Shown: positions 12,201 through 22,000 of the stretch, in pieces
Layout of the letters: the number at the start of each line of letters is the position of its first letter
How positions within the stretch are numbered: position 1 is the stretch's first letter
Assembly: GCA_023238725.1 (NCBI GenBank)
Contig: CM041536.1
Location: 16,027,271-16,091,270, forward strand
Source: Scortum barcoo
Lineage: Eukaryota > Chordata > Actinopteri > Centrarchiformes > Terapontidae
Reading direction: 5' to 3'
Length of the DNA: 64,000 bases
Notes under the pieces: model-generated
The model's input: the letters and a program-made list of their open reading frames with translations, nothing else
The model's database searches: none
What the model was told of the DNA's origin: nothing
Position numbers and translations under genes: made by a program

Positions 12201-12895
12201 ATGTGTGTGATTTTCAGGTGCTAGTAGGCGGATTTTGTCACCTTTGAAGAGAGCCAGCCTAGCTCAGTGTTTTCAGCCTTTGTGCTAAGCTAAGCTAAGC
12301 TCATCCCCTGGTTCCAGCCATATTAATAACAAATGAGATGACTGATATGAGAGTAATACTCTCATATCATATCAGTAAAACTCTCAGCAAGAGAGGAAGA
12401 CGCATATTTCCTAAAATGGCAAACTACGCCTTTAGCCCTTTAACGCCAAGTATATAATATTAGATACATGGATTTTTGAGACCTCTCTATATAAAATTAT
12501 ACAAATTAAAAATCATATATGCAAATTGATTTTTTTTTTCAGAAGGTTCAACAAACACTCCAGTTTAAAAAATATGTCTGGCAATTATTTCATGGTTCCG
12601 GCTTTACAGGGTTAATAAGTAGGTAGGCCGAGGTGTGTGATATGCTACAACACGGCATGATATAAGATGAGAAGATACCATAGTATACAGCACGATCACA
12701 AAGATTATCATTAGTAGCAGTATATGATGGTGCTGGACGTGTTAGGAGTTCATCTAATATACTGACGACTGATTTGTCCAACAGGAGGATGATTCTGATT
12801 GTGGAGGAGGGACTTGCCTAAGCCCGCGTCTTTGGCCCATACTTGGGCTCCAACTACTGCTGCTGTGGCTCATCACATCTTTACAACACTCATGA
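1558..12895 (+). CDS. cacna2d1: Calcium channel alpha2/delta-1 subunit, C-terminal part (16 exons, 5'-incomplete)
   Basis: This is the auxiliary alpha2/delta subunit that raises surface expression and tunes gating of CaV1/CaV2 channels. It is extracellular and membrane-anchored. Coding exons are 1558-1618, 1712-1803, 2813-2894, 3488-3550, 4151-4254, 4819-4905, 5019-5086, 5186-5224, 5494-5565, 6858-7010, 7251-7303, 7717-7772, 7927-8056, 8799-8911, 10004-10086 and 12785-12895. All junctions are GT-AG and phases agree, giving 454 codons plus TGA. Diagnostic stretches include ATDGGITRVYP, DCVILDDGGFLLM, KTYDYQSVC, SCITEQTQYFFDND, SGVLDCGNCSR and PRYRKGPDVCFDNN. The delta peptide should begin near 7927 by analogy with mammals, and a Cys-Gly-Gly followed by a hydrophobic tail marks the GPI-type end. 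Upstream exons (signal peptide, VWA/MIDAS, first Cache part) lie before the window. Choice of alpha2/delta-1 over -2 rests on remembered human sequence and on hgf as neighbour. Which teleost duplicate (a or b) is not decidable here. Confidence 0.95.
1712..1803 (+). CDS. cacna2d1: cacna2d1 exon B
   Basis: Encodes EYCKELKSSPNN and FSQYIDRNTPDA, with an N-glycosylation-type NNT. Separated from exon A by an intron of only 93 bp. Donor GTGAGT splits a Cys codon that is completed by exon C. Confidence 0.92.
2813..2894 (+). CDS. cacna2d1: cacna2d1 exon C
   Basis: Acceptor TTTCATCCTCAG, donor GTGAGT. Encodes NVSLVSRLILDAGLTAELV, matching human LINRVLLDAGFTNELV. Confidence 0.92.
3488..3550 (+). CDS. 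cacna2d1: cacna2d1 exon D
   Basis: A 63-nt exon encoding ARFVATDGGITRVYPR, one of the most conserved alpha2/delta segments. Acceptor TGTTCTCAG. The donor GTACTC is weak. Confidence 0.92.
4151..4254 (+). CDS. cacna2d1: cacna2d1 exon E
   Basis: Encodes GEEWTENPETYESSF and YKRTLDNEIYIFTAP (human: [22 protein letters not shown]). Donor GTAGGT. A GT microsatellite lies 25 bp into the following intron. Confidence 0.93.
4819..4905 (+). CDS. cacna2d1: cacna2d1 exon F
   Basis: Acceptor TACTGCAG, donor GTCAGT. Encodes VSESGILVSKVVDL and GEVTLKPA, aligned with human AYESGIMVSKAVEI and GKLLKPA. Confidence 0.92.
5019..5086 (+). CDS. cacna2d1: cacna2d1 exon G
   Basis: Encodes VVGVKLNVSFWMNSFMNATL, the counterpart of human VVGIKIDVNSWIENF. 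Two possible N-glycosylation sequons (NVS, NAT). Ends on a complete codon, donor GTAAGT. Confidence 0.9.
5186..5224 (+). CDS. cacna2d1: cacna2d1 exon H (39-nt small exon)
   Basis: A 13-codon exon encoding CKDEICGCLRNDM with three cysteines, matching human CAGPVCDCKRN. Both junctions are phase 0, so it could be skipped without changing frame, but it carries conserved cysteines. Donor GTACAT is weak. Confidence 0.85.
5494..5565 (+). CDS. cacna2d1: cacna2d1 exon I
   Basis: Encodes HVDCVILDDGGFLLMSNQDE plus four residues, near identical to human DCVILDDGGFLLM. Phase 0 at both ends. Donor GTGAGT. Confidence 0.94.
6254..6326. repeat. 24-bp palindrome followed by a 19-bp direct duplication
   Basis: AACTATACTG, spacer TGTA, CAGTATAGTT forms perfect 10-bp arms at 6254-6277. 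GTCACTGGAGGCAGTGCCA then occurs at 6279-6297 and again at 6308-6326. Inside the intron between cacna2d1 exons I and J. Confidence 0.9.
6858..7010 (+). CDS. cacna2d1: cacna2d1 exon J
   Basis: Encodes IGQFFGEVDPVLM, FNKTYDYQSVC and AGPRSVFV, 51 codons in phase 0 at both ends, as in the human IGRFFGEIDP to AYV segment. The donor is GTTAGC, a departure from GTRAGT. Confidence 0.94.
7251..7303 (+). CDS. cacna2d1: cacna2d1 exon K
   Basis: Encodes PTIADLLSIGWWASSAAW (human PSVADILQIGWWATAAAW). Acceptor GCTTCTCCAG, donor GTGAGT. Confidence 0.94.
7717..7772 (+). CDS. cacna2d1: cacna2d1 exon L
   Basis: Encodes SILQQLFFGLMFPNLLEA, the segment just before the alpha2/delta cleavage region. Acceptor CCAACAG after a long T tract. 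Donor GTGAGC. Confidence 0.93.
7927..8056 (+). CDS. cacna2d1: cacna2d1 exon M (start of delta peptide)
   Basis: Encodes an acidic stretch (ESADEDIPDAMF), then SCITEQTQYFFDND and SGVLDCGNCSR. In mammals the mature delta chain begins at the equivalent acidic stretch, so the alpha2/delta processing site should lie at the exon L/M junction. That placement is inference by alignment. Confidence 0.93.
8799..8911 (+). CDS. cacna2d1: cacna2d1 exon N
   Basis: Encodes EKLPNTNLVFLITDAKATC and CDPRLLRQAEQP of the delta chain. Its donor GTATCCTTT is the U12-type consensus. Joining to exon O yields AEQPSEGPDPC, in line with human AEQTSDGPNPC, which fixes the donor position. Confidence 0.92.
9241..9269. repeat. 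(CA)n microsatellite
   Basis: Uninterrupted AC dinucleotides in the intron between exons N and O of cacna2d1. Confidence 0.95.
9426..9638. mobile_element. TA-flanked MITE (Tc1/mariner-like)
   Basis: A 213-bp element. Its left end CACAAGTGGACAAAATTGTT and the reverse complement of its right end CACACATGGACAAAATTGTT agree at nearly every position, and similarity continues through GGTAC into an AAAGAAAGAAAAA tract. TA flanks both ends (9424-9425 and 9639-9640), the target duplication expected for Tc1/mariner. There is no coding capacity, so it is non-autonomous. Confidence 0.85.
10004..10086 (+). CDS. cacna2d1: cacna2d1 exon O
   Basis: Encodes GPDPCELAQ and NPRYRKGPDVCFDNNEN, matching human QPRYRKGPDVCFDNN. 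Acceptor CTGTTCAG. Phase 0 end with donor GTAAGA. Confidence 0.94.
11986..12435. mobile_element. Degenerate inverted-end dispersed repeat (non-autonomous DNA transposon-like)
   Basis: The left end reads TTAAAATAATAGTTCATTTT. The right end, reversed, reads CTAAAGGCGTAGTTTGCCATTT; the two are related imperfect inverted ends. Inside are AAAGACTGGAAGCAGGGGAA, GTGCTAGTAGGCGGATTTTG and a GCTAA tandem, which I recall as parts of a family very common in teleosts. No open frame. Superfamily not assigned. Confidence 0.65.
12343..12369. repeat. 27-bp perfect palindrome
   Basis: TGATATGAGAGT, spacer AAT, then ACTCTCATATCA: two perfect 12-bp arms. It lies inside the dispersed element at 11986-12435. Confidence 0.9.
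12785..12895 (+). CDS. cacna2d1: cacna2d1 last coding exon, GPI-type tail
   Basis: Encodes EDDSDCGGGTCLSP, then a hydrophobic stretch WPILGLQLLLLWLI and a short polar end SLQHS before TGA at 12893-12895. Human has DYTDCGG followed by a hydrophobic tail. Published work on alpha2/delta proteins places a GPI attachment site at the conserved Cys-Gly-Gly, and the layout here fits that. Confidence 0.94.
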   Translation, partial: EDDSDCGGGTCLSPRLWPILGLQLLLLWLITSLQHS

Positions 12896-13680
12896 CCCCT
12901 ACACACACACGCACCCACACACACTCACTTACATGCTGATCATCATCTCATTTCACAAGAGGCCAGAAGACACTCCAGTTATGCCATCCAAGATGTATGC
13001 AGAGTATCTGTAACAAGACATTTTTATCAGCATACCCATATTCCAATGCCAAAGGGTGCTCATCCATTTCCTCCTTGTCATTTTCAAAAATAGAGACACA
13101 CTTACTGTGCTCTGCTGCACTCATTTCCTTGATATACTTCTTAATACTCTACTATGGTGCAAGAGTAAGAGCTAACCAAACCCTTTAATTCTGCCTCATT
13201 TGTTTCTCGGATTTATTTAGCAGAGGTTGAAGAGTTGTCCCACTATGCCAACTAAATATCGTTCAAAGACTGTATGTTCACTGACAGCATTGATTTGTGT
13301 AGTTGTCAATATTGTTTGTTGCTTATTATATTTACGGCGTATGAACCATTATGCAGTAATGATTGTTTATTTTGGCTAACAGTGCAACTATGAAGAATAT
13401 CCCTTTTGTTTGAGTGTTTTTTAAATGTACCGTACCTATCTATTTATCTATATTTTTTTTTGTACCCAAAATCAACTAACATTTTCGTGACTAGATAGGT
13501 GTTGTATTGTAGCAGCATGTGCTCAGTACAGAGCTAAAGACAACACCAGTACTCTGACACCAAAGCTCCACACAGTACCAAGGACACACAAGCCTACTAC
13601 AGAGAATCCGCAGGCTAGTTTATTTTCAGAGACTCCTCAGATGTGGGTGTACATCAGTCCTCAAGTTACAACATTACAAC

Positions 13681-13820
<140 letters not shown>

Positions 13821-14826
13821 TCTTCAGTACTTTACTGAGAAGTGAGTGAGGTCAGAGAGCACCCATGTGAATCAAAATCTATTAGAATATTACAATTTCA
13901 ATTATGTTTGTACTTGGTCTGACAGCTGTGGTTGTCTTCAGTTTGATGCATCAAATTCCCAGTGCCTACATAGTAGCTCAAACAGTCTGTAACCTGAATG
14001 AAGCAATGCATCAGAGTTGTATTCTTACCATGTATGCTTCTATGCTAATGCTTGCTGCAGAGAGGAGAGCCCTTGCTGTGTTGTGTTGTTAAAATGGGCC
14101 AAATCTGCTGCAGTTATCCTATTGTATGTGGCCCAGACAACAGTAGAAACAACCAATGATTTTGATTATGGGAGTAAAATATCGCTTTCCTCCATTGGTA
14201 AAACAAACCTAAACCAGACTTGAGCTTGCGTTCCAACACCTCTCTTTATTAAGTCCTGTTTCTGTTACCTTTCTGGTTCACCAGACTCAGGAGCCAAGAT
14301 GACTTGTGAATGAGATCAGCATATCGAAATGACTGTTCCTTTGTTTTCTCCTCCTTGCTGTTCTCCTCCTTATGCTTGTTCCCTTTTTGTGTTGCTCTAT
14401 AAGTGCTGTGAAGCAGATGCTGAGGGCTCAGTGTCGAAACGCTGCAATGTCATGGGATTAGCTTGTTCTGTGTTTGAACGCTGTCTATGCCCATGGTCAG
14501 CATCAGGGCTGGTTGGAGAGAACTTTGAGAATACACTACTACCAGTGGTAATTTTGCATTGCCTTACTTTACCATAAGTCATAAAGATCACACGAGTGTT
14601 ATAGTTTTTCCTTTTTATTATACTATTAAAGTTGTGTTCTCTCCACCTCGCCTTCGTGTTGACCTGCTGGTGTTCAGGTTATGCCTGTCTATCAAAGTCG
14701 CGTGTTGACTTGTGTTTTACCCCGGGGGTCCCGTGTCTATGTGCAGGCATGTGCGTGTCCCTCCGATATCTGATTGTGCTTTAATACTGTACATGAATTA
14801 TTCTTTTGTGGAACTTAACTAGCCTG

Positions 14827-14832
14827 AATAAA
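14827..14832 (+). terminator. Possible proximal poly(A) signal AATAAA
   Basis: Canonical hexamer in the cacna2d1 3'UTR, about 115 bp before the stronger candidate. Confidence 0.4.
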
Positions 14833-14943
14833 TTTTGTATACATTTGTACACTAATACTATTTACTGTATAAAAGAGAAAATGAAAGAAAAGAAAAATGT
14901 TTATAATATGGTGTTGATTATTGTGCAAATATAATATATTCAC

Positions 14944-14949
14944 AATAAA
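14944..14949 (+). terminator. Poly(A) signal AATAAA of cacna2d1
   Basis: Canonical hexamer followed within 5-25 bp by GT-rich GTGTTGTATTGTTATG, the usual downstream element layout. Confidence 0.65.
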
Positions 14950-15428
14950 AGTGTTGTATTGTTATGACTTGGGGCGCTCCTTTTTTTATTCTGTCACATC
15001 TGACCAGCTGCTTTGGTTCCACTGGGAGCGTACCAAACATGTCATCCTTCCTGCAGAGAGACACAGCTGTTGCCAAAGGGAAGCGCATCCGCATCTGTGC
15101 TTCACTGTAAGTAAGTGTTGGCGATTACTACTTTGTAAAACACCTCTGCACATTTTGATAATTTCTTCACTCCCTTACAACAAATCATTAATAAAAATCA
15201 AAAGTAACCTAACACCAGGTTGAATAGCAGTGTTTCATTACCCTCTGTGGCTGAAAGTTTTCCAACCTATTTTATGTCCCACTCAAAAGGTGGGATTAAT
15301 GATTAGGTGTTGTCAATGGTGTGAGAAAAGGCAATGCCCAGTAGTGATTTCAAGGTGTGCTGACACACTCAAGCGTACACCTCTACATCACTGCAGGAAG
15401 GTGAGAAGTTAAACCAAAGAAGTGACCC

Positions 15429-15530
15429 TTCAAGGGATAGTTCAGATTCTTTGAGTGGGGTTATATGAGGTATGGCAGTCAGGGCATTCTTAGTTTGGAG
15501 AAGCAGGTTAGAGTGCTGGTGTCTCCATCA
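15429..15530. repeat. Dispersed teleost repeat fragment
   Basis: Contains AAGGGATAGTTCAGATT, GTGGGGTTATATGAGGTA and TTTGGAGAAGCAGG in the order I remember from a repeat family common in fish genomes. The other end of the element is not clear; related sequence may continue to about 15800. Confidence 0.5.
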
Positions 15531-15872
15531 ATATGTGTTTATCTTTACCTGCACCCAACCATATCCCTAACTCCAAGCAGTCATCCTCTGAGGTGCTTAA
15601 CTTGACATCAACCTTACTTTCAGCCCAACCAGTTAACCTTTGCTACGCCTAACCATAAACATTAGTTTCAATCCTAACTAGGACTACATTTCTCAGCCGT
15701 AGAACTTCCATTGGTGGGCTTTTTTAGGGGGCTGAAATAAGTTTTGCTGCTGCCCCCATCCACAGTCATATATTGCTTAGCTTCTGAGCTTCTGAGTTTC
15801 CAAATTCCTCAATACCTTGAGGTAGGTATTCATATACTTCTACATCTGCATACTGTAATAAATATATAATAA

Positions 15873-16085
15873 ATTTATTTATTTAGAGCCCAAAATCACA
15901 AACATTCGTTTGCCTCGGAGGGCTTTACAATCTGTACAGTTGTGACACCCTCTGTCCTTAGACCCTCGAACCGAGTCAGGAAAAACTTCAAAAAACCCTT
16001 TATGGGAAAAAGAAGAAACCTGAGGAAGAGCCACAGATGACGGATCCCTCTCCCTGGGACTGGACAGACATGCAATAGATGCCAC
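15873..16085. repeat. Dispersed teleost repeat copy
   Basis: Contains GGGCTTTACAATCTGTACAG, ACACCCTCTGTCCTTAGACC, GAAACCTGAGGAAGAGC and GACAGACATGCAATAGATG in the order of a repeat seen throughout teleost genomes. Non-coding. Recognition is from memory and the class is not assigned. Confidence 0.6.
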
Positions 16086-19000
16086 ATGATATCTGTGAAG
16101 GGTTAATGAAATTAGAGAGAAATGTGAAACTGTTTCACAGAAGCTGCTTATTTATATTTATTTCTTTAGTCCTATACTATATAATGTCAAATTTCAGTCC
16201 AATAAATTTTAATCTTGCTTAATGAAGTTGTTTTAAATTCCAATTTCAGCATAAAACACACTATTAACTATATATTATATGAACATATGAGTGAATATAG
16301 TAGAGAGACACATTAATGTACACTAGAAATGGCCACCTAATTGAATTCCTAATTGTTCTTTTAAAAAATACATGAACCACTCCACTTATTCTCTGTCTCC
16401 AGTCTGGAGGACAAACTGGTACAAATACACACACATACACACGCATTTTCAAATGAATACCAGAGTGAGAAGGATGGCAGAAGCTCCTGCCGAAAGAAAA
16501 AAAGCTTAACTGTGTGTGTAATGACACAGCGTGGCAGAGTGTGTCCCAGTGAGCTCTGACTGAGGTCTTATCCCTGTGTTTCTAATTTTGGGATGCCTCT
16601 GCCAACATTATTGACAGAGACAGCTCTGCCACCTCCAGCCTGGAGCAGCAGTAGAAAGCCAGATGCTAACACCAGAGTTACAGAGTGGTTGGACATTATG
16701 CGCTTTATGCTTTTCTTGACGGTATTTGTGTTTATCTGATGGTAATCTAAGAATCAGTCTACCCACAGTTTGGAGTGCAGCGTATAAAAACGTTTGTTTT
16801 TCTTGGAGATGTGTCAGACTGGGAGGTCCTCGTATGTGTGCTATATGGTGATATCTAGAAGGGAGGTTGTAACGGGATACTCTTGTAAATGAGGACGAGG
16901 TCGTACCCTTTAACATGCCTGGCTTAAGAAGTTACAGACGCAGGAAAAGCAACGACAAGTTCTACATCTCTTTTCAATTTGTGATTTGGTAGACTTCATG
17001 AGTCAAAAGAACCACAATAGGAGAATTTAAGTCCACTTAAAATGAAAGTAATATAAAATGAAAGTTCAAGTTCTTTTCTTTTCTTTTGTTTTACAACTTG
17101 CATCTTATTTTTGCAGTTGTGGTATCAATCCTTTTAATCATCACAACTTACAAACTTCATTGCTGCCATATACTGACGCGTAACTGAGTCAGTTCAGAAC
17201 ATGCAACACCTTCCCCTTTTTTCTCTGTTGTGTTTTCTTAATTTTTTTTTACCAGAGAGTTGACAGTAAAATGTTACAGGGGACATGGTTGGAGAGCAAG
17301 AAGGGATGAAATATACTAAAGGTTGCAGGCCAAAATCGAACCGTGGGATCGCAGTTATGGCATGTGTCTTGGACTTCTGGCCAAACACAAAACCATAAAC
17401 CAAGTTCACATTTTACCATGTTATTTAAACCACTTGTTTGGAAAAGAAAATTATAATCAGTCTGTTACACATTCTTGATTTTTATTTTCCCACACTCACA
17501 GTAAAGCAAACATGTGCATATGTAGCTTTATATTCCAAGCATGATTATAATGGACAGTTTTGTTTCATCCTTGTCTTTGCATCCAAATGAAAGGTTTAGA
17601 TAACTGGGTTAAATTAGCAATTTGTTTGAGTCTTGTCGGATCGGAAAACTGCTTTCTGACTTGTCTTTTTCAATCAAGATGTTGATGCGATTGTTCTGGC
17701 ATTGTTGAGCTGTCAAACAGAATAATGGCTCAGACAATAGAGGAACTCAAATTTGAGTGATGGGTATTTTTAACCTATTTTTTACCCTCATTACCAAATA
17801 CCACTTTCTGAACAGTTTTGATGTTTTGTTTTTTTTCTGCCCATCAGCGTTTCTTTTTTCCTGCTGATCCAACATCCAACAGAACAGTATTAGTGTTGGA
17901 TTCCCCTAGAAAGGACATTTCACCCGATCTAAAGCCTCCTAAGCTGGAAGTGTGTGACTCATTGGTGGTTAAGTCAAACTCTGAGTGGCTTTTGGGTTTG
18001 TTCCACTAATTGCAGGAAGTGACACATGAGATCGATGCTGCATCAACAACATGACCCGTGACTGGATCTGCAAGGATCCACATGTCGTTAGTAAACCCCA
18101 CTGAAGGTCATTAACATTATTTTGATAGTAATATAACATCAATGTGCGTAATGTTTTACCAGAAATGGCTATTTTTGGAACATCAATGACACACTGATTG
18201 TACCATTAGCACTATGTTTAGCCACAACACTCTCAGCAACCTCTGGGTCATGACATGTCCAGGGCAATCAACCCAAGTCTGAATAAACTTCCCTCAATCT
18301 GGTAACCATAATGTGGTTTACATTAGCTGCAAGATGTTTAATTGGCACTATTTGTTTCTTTTCTAATTATGAAAAAAGTGTACGCTTCCTCCTAGCAGCA
18401 ACAGAGAGGTCATAGTTTTCCGTCACCATAAAACAGCAGGGCAGGGGCATCAGGGTCACCAAGGTTCTGTGGTCATCCAGTAATGTCAGTGACTGCGGCC
18501 TGACTGAGTGCTTGGGTACATCTACTGTGTATTTTCCTGTATGAGACACAGTCTCTCTCCACAGACCTGGATCAAATAGTATTTGTAGATAAATATTTGT
18601 GTTTTTCCTAACTATTATGGAACTCCAAATGGGTTTTGCCACAAAAGGTAAATACAGATAGCGTCAAATAAGTTTTTAATCACAGAAAAAGGATCCCAAA
18701 TAGGCTTCAGAATTTTTCCTGTGATTGTTCAAACTTTTTGGCACCTGTTCTTACAAACCACCGCCTAATCTGGCAACAGCGTGGGCCAAAGAAAACCGTA
18801 AAATATATTTGCAAAATGGAGAGAGAGAGGGAGAGAGAGAGAGAGAGAAAAAGATGGTGTTAGACAAACGGAGGATGGGAAAGAACACCAAACAGAGACT
18901 TGGCGTGGATTATCAGGAAATGCCACAGGCTTTTCCAAACCCATAAACATGACACACAATTGTCTGTTCTCACTACCTTGGTTTTTCTCTCTACTCTTCT

Positions 19001-22000
19001 CTCAGGTTGTGAGCATGCTGTGTGAGCGTCTGAGTGTGTGTGCTCACCGTGATTGGCAGGCAGAACACTGGAAAACTCTGTCCAGGTGAACGGTATCAAC
19101 GGGACACATTCCTCTCCGGTCCACATTGGGGATTTGATTTGTGGATTTGCTCTGTGTTTGGAGTCTGGCCAAACATACATTAACTGGTAACATGAGGTGT
19201 TATATTTGTGGGGGACGAGGTTAAACAGTACATTCTCTTCAGAAGATCAGGTATTTTGTTAAGTTTCTGTAATGATAGGTTTTGGCGAATATCACATTGA
19301 AGAGTGAGGAGTTTTAAAGACGGAGAAATGTTCTTGTGAGTCAGTCCACATTTTGTTTGTATCGCGCACACACGGGCCAACTGAGGAAAGGGAGAAGAAG
19401 ACTGCAAGCTTGTAAATATGCATGTAAACAACATGGGCCAAACAACTGGCTTTACAAATCTTTTACGAGGAAGGAAATGCACTCAACACATTTGTTAGGC
19501 TTTAAAGCAGCTGTGATCTGTACTTCAGTAATGACAATGTGAAAACAATGTGACAATGTGAAATGGCTTGTTTGTTGTGATAAACCTACGTCACATTTTT
19601 GCATTTTTGGCTGAAGGCAGCTGTTTTTAGTAAAACTTAAAAACCCACTTTACTCTACCTTCACAGCATCAAACAGCTGACAGAGACAGTAAGTGTCTAG
19701 CTGGTGAACACAGAGGAGCGTTGATGGGAACGTCAGTATTTCTGCAGGTATTTAAACCAAAATACTGGATGATGGTACTTGATGAAAAGTAATAGGATCG
19801 CCAGAGTCTTTGATATTCATCTTCTGGTGATCATGAATGTCTCTATTAGATTTTGTCCCAGACCATTTAGTAGATTTCAAGATATTTTATAAGAGAAAAC
19901 TTTGGCCATTTGTGCACTAAGGTAAGTCAGAGGGTCACTAAAATAATTGAGATTCATTCTCATTATAGAGAAAAAGTCTTTGTTTATTTTCATGTTTGTT
20001 CCATTACACAAAAAATGCACACAAAACTAAAAAAAAAATAAGTGGGAAAAACATGATAGAAAAGCCTGGTTGTGTGGTGAGTGTTGTCCCACTGGCAACT
20101 TTGCTATGCAGGCCTTCTACTAAGAGGGGTGGAGTGGTAAAACTTTAGCAGCTGGCTCCCAAAGATCCCACAGAACATATTTATATGTTTCCATGCTTCA
20201 AGTTACCTAGGTGCATCTGGCGAATCACTCAGGTGGGCTCTGAAAACCCAGGCCGCACGCTGTCCTTCTCGCCCTATGCCGATGTTCACCATCCACACGT
20301 TAATTACAGGTATGAGGTCTGACACAGACACATGTGGGATGAAATGTACCTGCCGCCCCAGAGCAGCTTTTTTCCCCCTTCTATGTTCTTTAATTTTACC
20401 GACCACCCTCCCTCCCCCGCGTGTCTCCAGTTCTGCGTGAGTCATGCGGGGGTAAATTAGCAGTGAGCAGAAGACAAGACAAGCTGACTGTTAGCAGATG
20501 TGTAAGAAATGAGGAAACACAAGTTTAGGCACTATTTTAAGACCCGCTCTCCGCTTTCCCCTTGTCCTCAGGCAGTGTATCGTTTCCTATCTTGGCTTTA
20601 TTTTGTGACCATGCGGTAGCTATTTTTTTGTAGTGATAGATGGAATTTCACTTCAAGTGTTTCACTTGAACTGTTTCACTTGAAGCCAGATTCCCTATTT
20701 TGCATAAACACTCTGCTATACTGGATATCGTAAGCAATTACACAATTCATCAGTTAGTTACAAAGTCTGATTTAAATCATTCTAATTGAATGTTAAGCTG
20801 TAATTAACAAGTTTCAAAGGGAAGTATGGGTAATATTATAGACCAATGTGTTCAGTAAGGTTGTATTTAGAAATAAACATTTGCATCTGAGAGCAAGACA
20901 ATTGTACAAAATAGTCCTTCCTTTACAATATAGCTTGTGTATGTAAACATGACCTATTTGTGTGAGCTTTCCAGTTTGTTAAAGTGTTGTGCGCTTTTGA
21001 GTGACTGACATCTTCTGTCAAAGGGCCGGAACAATAGAGTGCGTGTGGGATGTTGATGTGTTTGTGCGACACACTTCATGTTGTACCATGCTAAAGGATG
21101 TGTCATTTAAACAGTTATGGCTTGTGTGGATATACAAACTCACCAAGCCATTTTGTTGATGAATTGTTTCAAGGTTCAGTCTCAAACGTTCACATCAACA
21201 CCCATAAACACAGGAGGGGGGACAGACAAAAGGCTGGATAAGAACTGCAGTCTGTGAACTGGATGTGTTCTGTTAGAATTGAAAAGGTTGGTGTGTCAGC
21301 ATCTCTCGACAGAAGAAATGAGTTGTAAAAGTTTGCAAGTTTCAAAAGTTGCTGTCTACAAGGGAAAGAATAAATGGAAAATTTGCAAAAAAAAAAGAGA
21401 GAGATCTGCAATTTCCAAGACAAATCTGCAGACATGACGATTTGTTAAATTTTAAATGATTCAGCACATCGAGATGAGTCATTTGTAAAACTTTGCTCTT
21501 TCTTGATCAATAAAGAATGTCTCAGTGACGACAACGACAGCAGTCGTTGCTGGCAGAGGGCAAACTTATTTGAAAGAAAAATCAATTGCATATTGAGTAG
21601 TTTACATCTGTTATGTTCCTCGGATTCTCTTAAAAGCTATTTCCAGGGATGTGTTGGTGATTCAGTCTGCTAATGTGCATGATAATGAACTGATGTGTTA
21701 AAACTCCAGTTTTGCATTTTTGCGTGCTGCCCACACTCTCCATGGCTTTTATTTGCACTGTCGCAATCTGAAAAATGAAATGGAAATTAGCTTCGAAGGC
21801 AGACCACAGGGCTTTGATGAGAAAAAAGAAAAAGTCTGGTTTTACACACTTTTATCTGAGAAGCCATATTTTTAAACTGTTTGTATGGACAGATTTTGTG
21901 TGTGTGTAGTTTATTTGTGTTACCCGAAACTGTCAGCAGATCTCAATTACGAGCAGTGACTACAATTGCAGGCACTGACAACAGGAAGTGTGTGTTTGTT

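Larger units (their letters stand above)
10087..12784 (+). other. Last intron of cacna2d1
   Basis: A 2.7-kb intron. It holds an 18-base T run near 11058-11075 and a 450-bp inverted-end element (11986-12435). I see no coding exon in it. Confidence 0.85.

Noticed and set aside
16608..16916. A 102-codon minus-strand open frame in the intergenic region
   Set aside because: Sequence is not family-like, with no exon context or conserved motif.
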